Made by a program: the position numbers and the translations under genes. From positions 44,172 to 108,171 of the forward strand of contig ARYC01017392.1 of NCBI GenBank assembly GCA_000711775.1: DNA of 64,000 nucleotides, given 5' to 3'. The stretch's first letter is position 1, and every line of letters starts with the position of its first letter. Positions 12,479 to 24,790 of the stretch are shown piece by piece. Below the pieces are notes generated by a model. That model did not search any database and was not told the origin of the DNA. It saw nothing but the letters and a program-made list of their open reading frames with translations. The DNA comes from Oxytricha trifallax (lineage: Eukaryota; Ciliophora; Spirotrichea; Sporadotrichida; Oxytrichidae).

Positions 12479-14451
12479 CTATATTAATGTATTTAATTTC
12501 TTAATTTAATAAAATTATAGTATCATATAGCTTTTTGAATAATTTTTGATCAAATTTGTTTTATAACTGAATTTTTTTAAACATTGAACATCTTAATTAT
12601 AAAAATTTTTTTTCAGACTGAAAATATTTTAATGTCATCTATATATGCAAAATGACAGCAAGCAGTACTTAATATTTATGAGGTTAATCTGTAGCATTAA
12701 GTTATGCCAAGAAAGTTTCATAAAAAATGCAATGATGGCTTCTGATTATAATATTTAATTAGATTACTTTTCGCCAACAGCTTTGTTTACAAATTCAAGA
12801 TAGTATTCCATAAATAGTTTAATCTAAATTCATTAATTGATATTGATGGAACAATTTCCTTATTTTTTTTATTATATCGGGAGTTAATAATTATAAAAAA
12901 TTTTTAATACTTAATTTCAACAATTTATAAACAATACAAGAAGTAATTAAAATGCAATATCAGTATGATCAGTGTCATTCACAAACAATATAAATCAGAA
13001 ACATTATTTCTGATTTATTTTATTTATAGTTTTTACCTGGTAAAAGTGGTGTTGACCTAAGGTGAAGTCCTTCACAGAAAAGCTGTAACAAAGGGGTATA
13101 AAAAGCAATATATGAAAAAAAAGAATTGCAAATTAGATTTGAAGAGATTATTCTCATTTTTAAGATTTCCATATTCTATAGCTACTCTTAAAATTGTAAT
13201 TATTGTAGATCTAATAAAGATACATCATAAATATATTATCAATAGTTCAATTTACTCCGAAACTTAATCTATAGAAAGAACTTAATAAGTTTAGTTTTAT
13301 ACACTGTAAATCTTTTTTACAGAAATTCTTTTTAGTAACAATCATAAAACTTTCTTCCTCCAAGAAATTTTTCATTCTTGGAGGCTGATCTTCTAGTTTG
13401 AGAGATCTTGAGAGTAAATCTCCATTTATTTTATTTTTAATATTTTAATTTAATTTCTTATTTTTTTTCTATATTAGACAATTATTTGATGATAATCTCG
13501 CGGGACAAAAATTTTAAAGTATGTACGTCGATAATTTTTCTGATAATTTTCATGTATTTTTCAGCAATTTTGAAAGAACCATTTCTAATTAACTTTAAAT
13601 AATTCTTGATAGATTTAGATATAATCTTGGAGGATTCAGAATAATGTTCTTTTTATTCAAAAAAAAATTTTTTCCATAAAAAAATCAACTAAGGAATCAA
13701 AAAAAGGCACCCAAAAAAAGCAAAAAAGATTAGTGATAAATCCTTTTGGAACTATGATAATAAAAATGATTTTTTGAGATTCATGAATTAAGGTAAGTAG
13801 AGATAAAAAATGTGATTTAATAAAAAGATTATTAACAAAAAATAATTAAAAACAGGGAAGAGATAATAGCATCTGCCACGAATGGCCTTCAAACTATATT
13901 TCTTCTAAATTTATATTTATTCTTAAAATTTATATAGATAATTCACAATCGCTAAGACTTGATGTTTAAAGTTTGAACGCTTCATAAAAATTTTGGAGGT
14001 TTTGAGGTTGATGAATGTTAGCTAGCATTAAAGAGACTATCATAATTTAATCGCTCTAAGATTGTGATTTTATTAGTAAAATATATAAATTAGCCTATGC
14101 AACCTAAAAAATTGGGATCCATATAGGGTTTAATAGGAATAATACATTGATGGAATTTATAATAATCAAGAATTAATATTTAAATAATTTAATATAAATA
14201 AATTCCACAATCAATATTTGCTCTTCTATCAAAATTATTATTGTTATTCTAAGTCAGTATAAAACTATTCTAATTACATAATAAAATTATTGCGCAGGTA
14301 TAATTTTTTATATTGAAAATAAAATCTTTATAATTTTATATTTTAGCCTTTATAATAAATTAAATATTCAAATCATGGATGAATCTATATTATATTTATG
14401 AAGAAAATAAGATAAAATATTTAAATAGTGGCAAATTTTCAAAATTAAAAT
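12479..14451. other. intergenic region, left edge of the segmental duplication
   Basis: No intact gene is seen. The stretch from about 12950 to 13260 matches 39820-40100 (shared GGTAAAAGTGGTGTTGAC-type segment, then GGTGAAG and TTCACAGA), marking the start of the duplicated block. One frame here reads through a segment vaguely like the family C-terminal part (an IVIIVDLIKI stretch near 13190), so a very old relic is possible. An inverted pair TCCAAGAAATTTTT / CATTCTTGGA lies near 13357-13382. Confidence 0.4.
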
Positions 14452-15815
14452 ATGAGGATACCAAACAATTGTAGAATAAGAATTTATACATTTTTAAGCA
14501 TGAACTTTAACTATAGAATAATTTCAAATATTTCAAGAAAAGAAAGATAACTTGTTTAAAGCGTTAAAAACCATGTCCATGATATTAAATAACATGGAAA
14601 TTTGATAATAAAAATAAGTGATCCTCCAAATTCATTTGATAACATTATCTATCTACAATCTTTCAGTTACAAATATACATTTAAGCAAGTAAGGTCCTAG
14701 AAAGATTAAATAGGAATTTATTATGACTATTTCATATTATCACTACCTAAATATATTGGGGAAAGGATCTCTGTAAACATAAATCAGGATTGTCCAGTGT
14801 ATGATTCCTTATGCAATTCAATTAAAAATTGGGAAAACTTCAACAAGATTTAAATAAAAAATGAATTACACTTAATTCGTAATTGATTTTTACAAAATTC
14901 ATTGTTAAAGTTTAGCGTACTAAAAAATGCTCAAGTTTTTGAAATTCATAATGTTACTTCTAACAGCTTAGCAAAAGATTTAATTAAGTGCTATGAATTA
15001 TGCAAGTAGAGTGGGATTTTGTTAAAATAAAGAGAAATTGAAACTTATCTAACTCAACAAAGTGATTAAATTTGTGATATTAAATTTGAATAAGTCTTTA
15101 TAAGAAAGAGCATAATGATAGATCCAAGGGATGTATAATTATTTAAGAATGTTTAAATTTTAAAGTTAATAAATGTAGGCACTCACTAACTTTTCAGAGA
15201 AGAAATAAAAAAACTTAAGAATCTTGCTAAATTTTAACACATTTAAACATTTATTGTGTAAGATTTCACTTGCACCTTGGACGAGTAATAATAATTACAA
15301 GTTAACAATAATGACATGGGGGATTATTTACTAAAATTATAAAGCGTGTAGAGTTTTACTTTAACAATATTTAGTACAGAAGAGTATACAAATTTCTTAA
15401 ACTCAATAAAGTAAATTAATCGAAAAATTTCCAAATTAAAACTACTTTTTACATATCAAATTGATTTAATTTAGATTTTTGACTTATGCAAAATTTCAAA
15501 ATATATTGATAAATATGTGATTATAATTACAGATCTGAAACTAGTTTCTCAAAACCTTTTGATAACTGCAAATCTGATCTAAATTTTGATAATTTGACCT
15601 TCAATTTAAAGCAGAGTATATAAAACAAGATTAAGTCAAAAGATTTAAAGGTATTACAAAATGTTCCTTCAAAACAACCTTCTTAAAAAATAAAAATAAA
15701 TATATTAACTCATTTATAAAATAATGATGAAAGTTAAGATACGAAATCGATAATAGATATAAGATTCCAAGATTTTATGGATTTAAAGTCAAAATTGTAA
15801 ATTAACTCAGGTTGA
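14452..15815 (+). pseudogene. family F copy 5, pseudogene
   Basis: The ATG at 14452 (MRIPNNCRIRIYTFLS) opens a frame that hits TGA at 14884-14886 (codon 145). The paired copy at 40634 has TGT (Cys) at this site. A second lesion is a frameshift near 15560-15610, after the KYVIIITDLKL block, which shifts the last 70 codons; the correct frame resumes and ends at TGA 15813-15815 (DIRFQDFMDLKSKLQINSG). Everywhere else it is collinear with, and very similar to, the intact copy at 40634-41986, so it is the decayed partner of a segmental duplication. Confidence 0.85.
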
Positions 15816-16510
15816 AGCTAATTCATTATATTTTAATTTAATTAAAGATTTTTATTAAATTCTTTCTATTTTAAAAAAGATATTATAATAAATAATTTAG
15901 TAAAATAAAATAATAAATTTTATGCCTCATATACCATTTTATATTGTTATTTTTTCAATACTATTAAATTAATGTTATTAAAGTATTTTAGGGGAGGGTA
16001 TATTAAAAACATAGAGTATAACAAAATTTAATATCAATATAGATGGAAAGTTTATCTAAAAATTAATTGCATTTAACCATATATAATTAAATAGAAATTT
16101 TATATGTATATAATTAATACTATGTATTTATGTTATATGACCATTCAACTATTTAAATAATATAAATATTTATCTCGATTTAATTAAAAAGACTATTGAT
16201 AATATTTTTAATATTAATATCATCTAGAATCTAATATACAAAAACTTCTATAAGTAATTAAGCAACTTAATATTTAATTATTCTTTTAGTTGCCTAATAT
16301 CCTAATAAAAACTTAATAAAACAAAATAAGTAAATATTTAAATTAAAGATAATATATTATTAATATGCTGGAAAATATTATATATGGAACAGCAAGGTTT
16401 CATCATAACATTAAAAATAATTTCTTTCATCACTTTAAAGAGTAAAATACCATAAAATTCAATAACCTTAATTAATCATTTTTTTAATAAAAAGTGAGTT
16501 ACAATTAGTA

Positions 16511-17298
16511 GATTTCATTAATTTTAATTTTAATAATAAACTTAAAATCAATAAAATAAATATATAGTTAATTAATTTATTAATGATTAAACTTATCTCA
16601 TTTCTTAATAACTTTCCATTCTCTTTCATTTTGATCATCACAAGACTAGCCCCTTATGTTGCAATTAAATCAAGCTTTCACCAAATCTTAAACTCTGAAC
16701 TTCTTATATGTAAACATTTCGACAAAAAATATAAACATTTCGGCATTTTATTTCATTGGTGTTATTGTGATTTTTGTGACTATTTAAGTAAACTAAGCTT
16801 TTTATGTGAATAATCACAAGTTCAAGATTATGGAATTCCAAAAATCACATGAAGACTTCTAAATGAGAAGTTTGAAAACCTTTATATTTAACATCTAAAT
16901 TATATTCAAAATTTTATACTTCTAAGTTATAATTCAAACTTCTCATTTAGAAGTCTTCATGTGATTTTTGGAATTCCATAATCTTGAACTTGTGATTATT
17001 CACATAAAAAGCTTAGTTTACTTAAATAGTCACAAAAATCACAATAACACCAATGAAATAAAATGCCGAAATGTTTATATTTTTTGTCGAAATGTTTACA
17101 TATAAGAAGTTCAGAGTTTAAGATTTGGTGAAAGCTTGATTTAATTGCAACATAAGGGGCTAGTCTTGTGATGATCAAAATGAAAGAGAATGGAAAGTTA
17201 TTAAGAAATGAGATAAGTTTAATCATTAATAAATTAATTAACTATATATTTATTTTATTGATTTTAAGTTTATTATTAAAATTAAAATTAATGAAATC
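16511..17298. mobile_element. near-perfect palindromic foldback flanked by TA
   Basis: Two arms of about 366 bp (16511-16876 and 16934-17298) are inverted copies of each other around a 57-bp AT-rich spacer. Identity is so high that the same 76-codon reading frame appears on both strands (16583-16813 and 16996-17226). The ends are GATTTCATTAATTTT and its complement, flanked by TA at 16509-16510 and 17299-17300. The duplicated block lacks the element at the matching place (near 42646-42656, ...GGATTATATAAATATG), which acts as an empty site. The mirrored frame is not regarded as a gene. Confidence 0.85.
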
Positions 17299-18000
17299 TA
17301 TAAATATAAAAGAAAAAATTTCATAAATAATAATAAAAATATTATGAACTATACCTGAATTATGTGTTTATTTTTAAATTAAAGATATTTTTCGATTTAT
17401 TTGAAATTTAAACATGAAATTCGTTTTAATTAAATATCAGGAATTTTATTAAGGTTGTTTATTTTCATAAATATTATTATAATTTTTGCCTTATAATCAT
17501 ATGTATATATATATATAAATTGTTATAGAGATAAAATAAGTAATAGAGATTTATATTGCTTCATTCATTTTATAATCTTAGAATTATATAAAATTTACAT
17601 TTAGAAAAAATAATAATTTTTACTATACAATAAGTAAATTATTACATTTTTTTCTAGTTAATTGTAAACATGTTTTTAAATAATAAAAATAAATCAAATA
17701 AAACATATAATTTATATATTAATTATTGATAAAATAGATTAAAATAGGAAATTTGAGAAATTAATCTTAATTCTAAATATATTAGTATTATTAACTGCCA
17801 TGAATTAGGAGTGTGCCTAATGCTAATTTAAATTTAAAATCTAATAAATTAATCAAATTATTAAAATATAATTAGTGGGCAGGTGGGCAGGTGGGCAGGC
17901 AGGGTCCTAAGCAGCCCACTTTTGTAATTTATATATATATTAATATATTAATGCAATTAATTAGAGATGCGCAGGCTGCTAATGGAGTCAACGTGCATGA

Positions 18001-18525
18001 GACCATTCCTCCGGCGCTGCTTAAGTCCACGGTTCTAGTGCTCTCTAAGGGCCAAGCTGTGCTGGTTATGACGCAACAGATGCAGATACATGTACCATGT
18101 GTGCAGAAGGAGACTTCCTCAAAACTGACGATACATGTGGTGCCTGTCCAGCTGATCAATACGGAAACGATGATGGTGTATGTGCCGATTGTATGGATCA
18201 GTGTCTCTCTTGCACTGGTTCCGGTAACGACATCATAGTTGATGGATGTGTTTGCGATGTTACTGACAACTTCATACAAATTGATTCCAACGATTGCCTT
18301 ACAGTATGTCCTGATGATTATAGAGATGACGGTTCATTCTGTTACAGTAAGTTTCATGTTACATTCTAATCAACTCTATAGGAAACGTTCAACCAGAGAT
18401 CATTAGTTTTGCGGGTACTACTCATGCTATCACATTTGATCTGCTAACTGACGGTGCATTTGAGTTTTTTATCAAAGATCCAGGAGGAGACAGTGTTATC
18501 GTAGTTATTTGTGTATCCGGCTTGG
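18001..18525 (+). pseudogene. fragment of a cysteine-rich (furin-like repeat) gene with an intron
   Basis: A reading frame opens after TGA 17998-18000 and runs to 18346. It encodes a dense cysteine pattern (CTMCAEGD, CGACPADQYG, CADCMDQCLSC, DGCVCD, CLTVCPDDY) typical of the furin-like / growth-factor-receptor cysteine-rich repeats common in ciliate surface proteins. A 35-nt intron (GTAAG...TATAG, 18347-18381) follows. After splicing the frame continues (NVQPEIISFAGTTHAITFDL ... KDPGGDSVIVVI) to the right arm of the foldback. Both gene ends are missing. Base composition and codon use (many G/C-ending codons, Gln as CAA) are unlike the AT-rich family F genes. It is partial and non-autonomous here; the full gene would be elsewhere. 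Confidence 0.7.
18347..18381 (+). other. predicted 35-nt spliceosomal intron
   Basis: It starts GTAAGTTTCATG and ends CTCTATAG. Splicing keeps the coding frame (codon split A|GA), whereas reading through the intron changes frame. Length and AT content fit the tiny introns of ciliates. Confidence 0.65.
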
Positions 18526-18941
18526 TGGTCTCATGCACGTTGACTCCATTAGCAGCCTGCGCATCTCTAATTAATTGCATTAATATATTAATATATATAT
18601 AAATTACAAAAGTGGGCTGCTTAGGACCCTGCCTGCCCACCTGCCCACCTGCCCACTAATTATATTTTAATAATTTGATTAATTTATTAGATTTTAAATT
18701 TAAATTAGCATTAGGCACACTCCTAATTCATGGCAGTTAATAATACTAATATATTTAGAATTAAGATTAATTTCTCAAATTTCCTATTTTAATCTATTTT
18801 ATCAATAATGTAATTTATAATAATGTGCAATTATACAAAACATGAATAATCAATTATTACAAAATATGCATTATAAAATTGATATAAGTGATAACTTATT
18901 ATGTAAGTAAAAATTAACAAAATTTTCTGATTTAGATAAAC

Positions 18942-18957
18942 AATTTAAATATTTAAT
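18942..18957 (+). promoter_or_regulatory. upstream AT palindrome AATTTAAATATTTAAT
   Basis: The exact 16-mer lies 102 bp before the ATG at 19044. The same 16-mer is found 108 bp before the ATG at 36061 and 105 bp before the ATG at 62442. Constant spacing suggests a promoter element; its function is inferred. Confidence 0.45.
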
Positions 18958-19043
18958 CACATGTTTAATTCTAAATTAAAATCGAGAAAATTTATTATTT
19001 ATTAAATTCTCTGGCAGGAATCTAATTTATAATATATAAAATT

Positions 19044-20432
19044 ATGAAACCTTTTAAGATACCTCGCAGTTGCAGATTGATAATTTACACATACCTAAAC
19101 ATGAATTTTAACTATAGAATTATTTCAAATATATCCAAAAAAGAGAGAGTATTAGTTCAAAAAGTAAAAGATTGTGTCAAAAACTATGAGTCCCATGGAA
19201 ACCTAATCATTAATATTTAAGATCCTCCTAATTCATTGGATAATATGAGATATCTTCAAACATTCAGTTACAAATATACATTCTACAATGATGATGATTC
19301 TAAAATAGATTTTGTGGGAATATATTATGACTACTTCGTTTCATCACTCCCAAAACATATAGGCCAAAATATAATTCTTAGTTTTAATATGAAAAGTCAA
19401 ACTCACTCATCTTTGTAATTTTCAATCTGAAATTGGGAAGATAAGTACAATATACAAATAATGAAAGAGAAATATAAACTCTGCGATTCATTTTATTTAA
19501 ATCAATTATCAAAAAGCAATATATTTAAAACTGCTAAGATACTTAAACTTAGCAATGTAACATTAAATTATGACGCAAAAAGATTAATTGAAAATTATTA
19601 AAAACACCTAGCTAATAGAAATATGTAAAAGTAGCAAGAAATTCTTGATTAGTTAACTTTATAAAATGAATAAAATTTAGACTATAATTTCGAAAAAGTA
19701 ATTATAAAAGATAGTATTTTGGTAGATTCAAGAGATATCCAAATTTTTAGGAATACTAAGGTACTTAAATTAATCAATGTAAACTCTCATTACTTAGTTA
19801 AGGATGAAATACAAAATCTTAAAAAACTTATCAAATACTCTCACATTTTTACTTAAAATACCTCAGATGATGATTTTACTTTAGAGGAGTAGAAAATTCT
19901 TAATATAAGCAATAGTAGTTATATTGAAAATTTATAGAAATTAAAAAATGTTCAGAGTTTTACTTTAACTATTATCAACGAAACTAGTAGACAAAATGTA
20001 ATGGTCTAACTTGAATTAATTGACAGAAAAATTGAAAAAATAAAGTTCATTATTCTATATAAAGTAGACTTACATTAGATATTTGAAATTTGCGAATGCT
20101 CAAAATATGTTAGAAAATATATTTTTATAACTCCTAAATTAAGAATTGATAACTCAGAAATAGATGAAAAGGATATATTTTAAACATAGTTAAATTGCAC
20201 AAGCTTTGAACTTAAGTAAATAGTTGAAGAGTGTATCGAATCAAAAGACTTTAATGAGGTTAAAGTATTTTACAATGTAATATAATAGAAAAAAGTAGAG
20301 AAGATCAAGATCAATATATTAATAAACTCCATATTTCAAGAAACATAATTAGATAAATAAAAATCACAAATAATAGATATTAGATTTTAAAATTTTATGG
20401 AGATATAAGCAAAATTGTAACTAAACTTCTGA
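19044..20432 (+). pseudogene. family F copy 6, single in-frame TGA
   Basis: From ATG 19044 (MKPFKIPRSCRLIIYTYLN) the frame is open to TGA 20430-20432 (462 codons) except for one TGA at 19428-19430 (codon 129), inside the FSIxxWE block. Intact copies have E, I, R or K codons around this position. There is no frameshift. It has the usual blocks: SYKYTF, SLPKHIGQNIIL, an ILVDSRDIQIF block, KVLKLINVNSHYLVKDEI, QSFTLTI, IFEICECSKYV and a final IIDIRFQNFM. It is most similar to the minus-strand copy at 26890-28275 and to 55930-57320. It is either a freshly inactivated gene or one in which this TGA is read through; the former is more likely. Confidence 0.8.
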
Positions 20433-21685
20433 TTAATTTAAAAATAATATTTACAAATAAATTTCATAAAATTATAATATATAGCTTGATTGATTATATT
20501 ATTAATTTTACTTGAAATTAATTTAAGTTTCATTATCAAAATTTGCTTTACAACTTTTAATTATTTTTACTACTTGAATTGATTCTTCGTTTAAAAACAT
20601 ATTTAAAATATTTAGGTTTTATACATCCTTTGAAATTATTTATAGATATATACTATCTAAAAATTTATCCTTAATTTTTTAAAACAAAAAAGTTGAAAAA
20701 TATCATAGTTTAATTGAGTTCATTGTAACATATATTTTTATTTAAATCGATCCTTAATTTACCATTATCAGTTGTCTAGAAATCACAAAAAATTTAAATA
20801 ATCATGAAAAAGCAAATATTTAGTAGGTTCTAAAATATCAAAATTAAAAAATAAGAGTAGTATTTGAAAAAAGGTTAAAAAATTTATGAAGCAAAAGATG
20901 TTTTATACAAAAGGAAATATGAGATATAAATGTCAAGTATGATTCATTTATAATTTTAAGAATTAAATTTTTATTAAAAAGGGAATTTCTTAACATGAGC
21001 TCTTGTGTGAAGTAGTTTAAGATTATTGTAAAAATAGGCATTTTTATCTCATGAAACAATTTATTAATTTTACAAAATTTATTCTTTTTATAATTTTAAT
21101 ATATTTATTTGATTAAAGTCTAATTTCGATCATACCATTAATTAAATAATGTTAAATTAACTAATATTTAGATGATTTAATAATGAATTTACTGTTTTAA
21201 AACATATAACTATAAAAGTGGAAAAATTAACGAATCAAAATATTAATTAGTAAGGATTTATTTTTTTCATTAAGAATAAACTTGATATAAAGTTGATTAA
21301 TTATACTTGATTAGATTTAGTAAACTTACGACACCCACATTTAAAATTAATAAATTAATTTAATTAAAAATAATTGAAAGCATAATCTCCCGATTATGTT
21401 GTAATTTGAAATCTTTTAGGAATGCTTTGTTTTTTAATAATAAATAATAATGATGTGTTTATTTTTTTAAAAATTATCTTAAAATGTTATTTAAAAAAAG
21501 TTAAGGAAATTAAAATACTTATTTAGATAAAGTAATGAAAAAAATATAAAAATCGAAAATTCAACTTGAACATCAAAATTTATTTGTTTATAACAATATA
21601 ATTTCAAGAGAATAAATATTTAAATAAATGGTAGCATAGTAATTTAAATATCTTTGAATTAAAATATGAAGTAATATATTAAGAA
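20433..21685. other. AT-rich intergenic region
   Basis: Nothing recognisable is seen. The motif AAATATTTAAATAA occurs at 21614-21627, about 70 bp before the next copy's ATG. Confidence 0.4.
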
Positions 21686-23066
21686 ATGAAAATCCTTGAA
21701 AATTGCAGAATTATAGTTTATACATACTTTAGTATGAATTTTAACTACAGAGTAATTTCAAATATTTCAAGAAAAGATAGATAATTAGTTCAAAATGTTA
21801 AAAATCATGTCAAAGATATTAATTAGCATGGGAATTTGTCAATTTAAATATTGGATCCACCAAAATCACTTGATAACTTACTTTACCTACAAACTTTCAG
21901 TTACAAATATACAATCAATCGTATTTATGAAGAAAAAATTATATAAGCATGTATTATGAATATTTTATTCAATCACTTCCAAAATATTTAGGCTAACGAA
22001 TATCACTATCATTATATTGTAATTGGGTCATCTTAGATGGCGCAATTGCTTTTTCAATCATAGAGTGGGAGAAGTATCACAAAATAGAAATAAAAAAAGA
22101 AATTTACAAAATAGCTAACACATCTTATGGTTTACAATTAAAAAATTCTGATATTTGCAAAAATGCTAAGATTTTTGAATTATTTAATTGTATTCTTAAT
22201 ATTGAGGCAAAAACTCTGATATAATAATATGAAGAATTTATAAAAATAGGGGACTATCAAAAATTAAATGAAATAAAATAGTAATTAACTGAGAATGAAG
22301 AAAATTATAGAAATTACAACTTTGAAAAAGTCATAATAAGGAATTCAATTTTGATTGATCCAAGAGAAGTGCAATTATTTAATTGCACCAAAGTCTTAAA
22401 ACTTATTAATGTAAACACTCATTAATTAGTAAGAGATGAAATTTAGAAATTAAAAAACCTCGTAAAATATGAAAATATCCCAATTTTATTATCAGATTGT
22501 CCTGGTTTTAGTTTAGAAGAACAGAAAAAACTACAAGTTCGTGGATGTTATGACTCTAATGATATGTCAAAATTATAAAATGTATAAAGTTTCACTTTTT
22601 CAACATTTTCAGAAGATGATAAGCAACTTATAATGAAAGAACTTAAATCAATCCATAGAAAAATAAAAAAACTAAAATTAATTATTCGTAGTTAAATAGA
22701 TTTGATTTAAATTTTAGAAATATGCAAATGCTCAAAATATGTTGGAAAATTTGTAATTATCGCACTAGATCTGAAAATTGATTTCCCTATAAATGACATC
22801 AAAAAAACTCATGAATCAAATGTTGATTTTTCCTGTTTAAAATATTAATAAAATATAAAAGATATTGTAAAATCTGAAGGCACTAATAATATTAAGATTT
22901 AGCAAAATATACCTTCAAAGCAAAAAGATTAAAATATAAAACTAAATATTTTAATAGAATGGTCCATCAATAAGAAATTTATGATTCTTTCGAACAATAA
23001 ATTATTGATATAAGATTTCAAGACTATTTCCCATTAAAATCACAGTTATAAATTAATTATAAGTGA
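21686..23066 (+). pseudogene. family F copy 7, two frameshifts
   Basis: The ATG is at 21686 (MKILENCRIIVYTYFS) and the final TGA at 23064-23066. Compared with the intact copy at 11096-12478, one base is missing near 21935 (after NRIYEEK), and a second frame change occurs near 22965 in the LNILI block. The total span is 2 nt shorter than the intact copy, as two single-base losses would give. The frame between the lesions is completely open (SMYYEYFIQSLPKYLGQ ... SILIDPREVQLF), so inactivation looks recent. Confidence 0.8.
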
Positions 23067-23739
23067 CAACAATTAAGTCCTATAAAAATTTAAGTACACT
23101 TAATTTAATTATTAAATAGCTTATTAAAAAATTAATTATATTTGATTTATAAATTACTATAGTTTAAGCAATTAAATTAATGTGAAATATTAATTTACGA
23201 AATAACTAATCAAATTACTATCTTAAACTTATAAATTCTCAAGAACAACTTATATTAAAAATAATGAAATTAACATTTTAATTTTGTTTAAACCATTAAG
23301 TTATTAGAATAAAAATATATAATTTTCATTACTATATGCTAAATGTTTTGAGTGGAAGTGTATGCACTAGATATTATTTATAATTTTGCTTTTAAATTTT
23401 TAGAATTAACAAACAAATCACTTCTTCAAATTTACTCTCTTTTCTATATTTAAACACTTTATATTTTTAATATTATTTCAAGTTTCTCTAAATCTTGTCT
23501 CAAAAATATCATAAACTATAATAAGCTAAGTGTTTTAACCAATTATTGATTTAATTGCTTTTCTTGAAATATTTTTATATCTTCGGTATATGATATCTGA
23601 GAATTATTTATTTTTGTGTTATATAAGTTAAGCTTGTTTATAGGGTATACTAAAGAATCTTATAAAATTAATAAAACTTTCTTATTTTTATTATTTTATG
23701 GAGCTAAAACTCCCCAGAGTTTTACACTAAGTATTTTAA
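23067..23739. other. AT-rich intergenic region
   Basis: No gene is seen. The part from about 23460 is homologous to 42800-43080, so it belongs to the duplicated block. Confidence 0.4.
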
Positions 23740-24195
23740 ATATGGATATTAATGAGACTCATGATTAGCTGAATAAAACAGATTAATACAAGAATTAAAA
23801 ATTAATATTACTACACTTAAATTATTAAAAAGTTAGTAAACTTAATAATTATTAAACAGATTTGAATAGCATATTTTAATTTAGAAAATGCTCGATGTTA
23901 ATTGAAAAATTTGTAATAAATGCCTCTGAAATGATGATTATTACTTAAAAACTATCATTATCAATTTTTGGACTTTATTATGGCATCATAAGCTTTTATT
24001 TAAAGCAAAGTATCTTAAAAGCTATTCAGTAAAAGTATAAATATATTTTATCAAATGTAGTGATGGAGATAAATATTTGAAAAAAATTCCTTATCAAATT
24101 GCATAAAACACATAAATTTTAAATCAAAATTCAATTAAATAGTTTTAATAAGATGAATTTTTGTAATTTATGCAATTTTATCAAGAATTTACAAA
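23740..24195 (+). pseudogene. relic of a family F C-terminal third
   Basis: A decayed stretch still shows the order of family blocks: a Q-T-D-L-N-S-I-F segment matching QIDLNQIL, then a K-C-S-x-L-I-E-K-F-V-I-N-A-S segment matching KCSKYVGKFVIIAT, then a LKQSILK-like segment. It is interrupted by stops and frame changes and lacks the N-terminal two thirds. The same relic is at 43100-43560, so it predates the segmental duplication. Confidence 0.6.
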
Positions 24196-24790
24196 TTTTA
24201 TTATTCATCTATATTTATTATTATATAAAATTATCGTTTAAACTAGTTAATATATAAACAACAATGAATAGTACTCCATTAAATTATTTCCATTTTGTCG
24301 CCATTTTATGATAATATATTTTACAGTATTTATAATTATCAATTTTAATTAAATGATTTGATTATTTTATGTATGTTAAAGTTATTACCAATATCTTTAA
24401 TAAAGTTAGATATTTATTTAAATTTCAATTCTAATACATTACATAATATAATGGTCCATGATTTTGATTTCTTATGAAGATTCTATTTTTTTCAATAATT
24501 AATAAAAAATGTTAAAAAATAAAATTAAAAGATTATAATTTATAGCGCTCACTTTTTCTAAAGGAGTGTACACATTATATTAAAAAATTCTTTCTATTTA
24601 ATATAATTGAATTAAAATTTCAAATATTTATAATAAAAATGTTTTCTCTAATTTAATGTTTTAAAAAGTATAATTATTTATAAATTTATTTACTCAACAA
24701 ATAAAGTTAATTAAATATGAATATTTAAATCAAAAGATTTCTATCTAGTATAAATTTGCTTGAATTTGAATAAAATTTAATAATTAAATT
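24196..24790. other. AT-rich intergenic region
   Basis: Nothing recognisable is seen apart from an ATATTTAAAT motif at 24721-24730, about 70 bp before the next start. The same upstream stretch is present in the inverted copy near 45440. Confidence 0.4.

Larger units (their letters stand above)
17722..18809. mobile_element. foldback element carrying a captured coding fragment
   Basis: This 1088-bp structure has 284-bp inverted arms at 17722-18005 and 18526-18809. The outer ends read ATTATTGATAAAATAG. Inside the arms is a G-rich tandem GGGCAGGTGGGCAGGT repeat, then a short (TA)n stretch, then a GC-richer segment ending in GAGACCA. Between the arms sits 520 bp of GC-richer coding-like sequence. 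No clear target duplication could be fixed. Arms plus unrelated cargo resemble gene capture by a foldback or Pack-type element; in a stichotrich germline the cargo could instead be a macronuclear-destined segment. Confidence 0.75.
15816..19043. other. intergenic region holding two large foldbacks
   Basis: The AT-rich spacer 15816-16510 is homologous to 41987-42650. After the palindrome at 16511-17298, homology to the other block resumes briefly (ATTATGAACTATA near 17341). The rest is occupied by the foldback with captured coding sequence at 17722-18809 and further AT-rich spacer. No family gene is seen. Confidence 0.5.

Noticed and set aside
16583..17226. Identical 76-codon reading frames on opposite strands
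   Set aside because: They are mirror images inside the arms of one palindrome, show no family similarity, and disappear as genes once the inverted repeat is recognised.
17891..18640. Several 72-116-codon frames across the 18-kb foldback
   Set aside because: They run through the inverted arms and the cargo in wrong frames. Only the frame with the regular cysteine pattern and a clean intron is supported.
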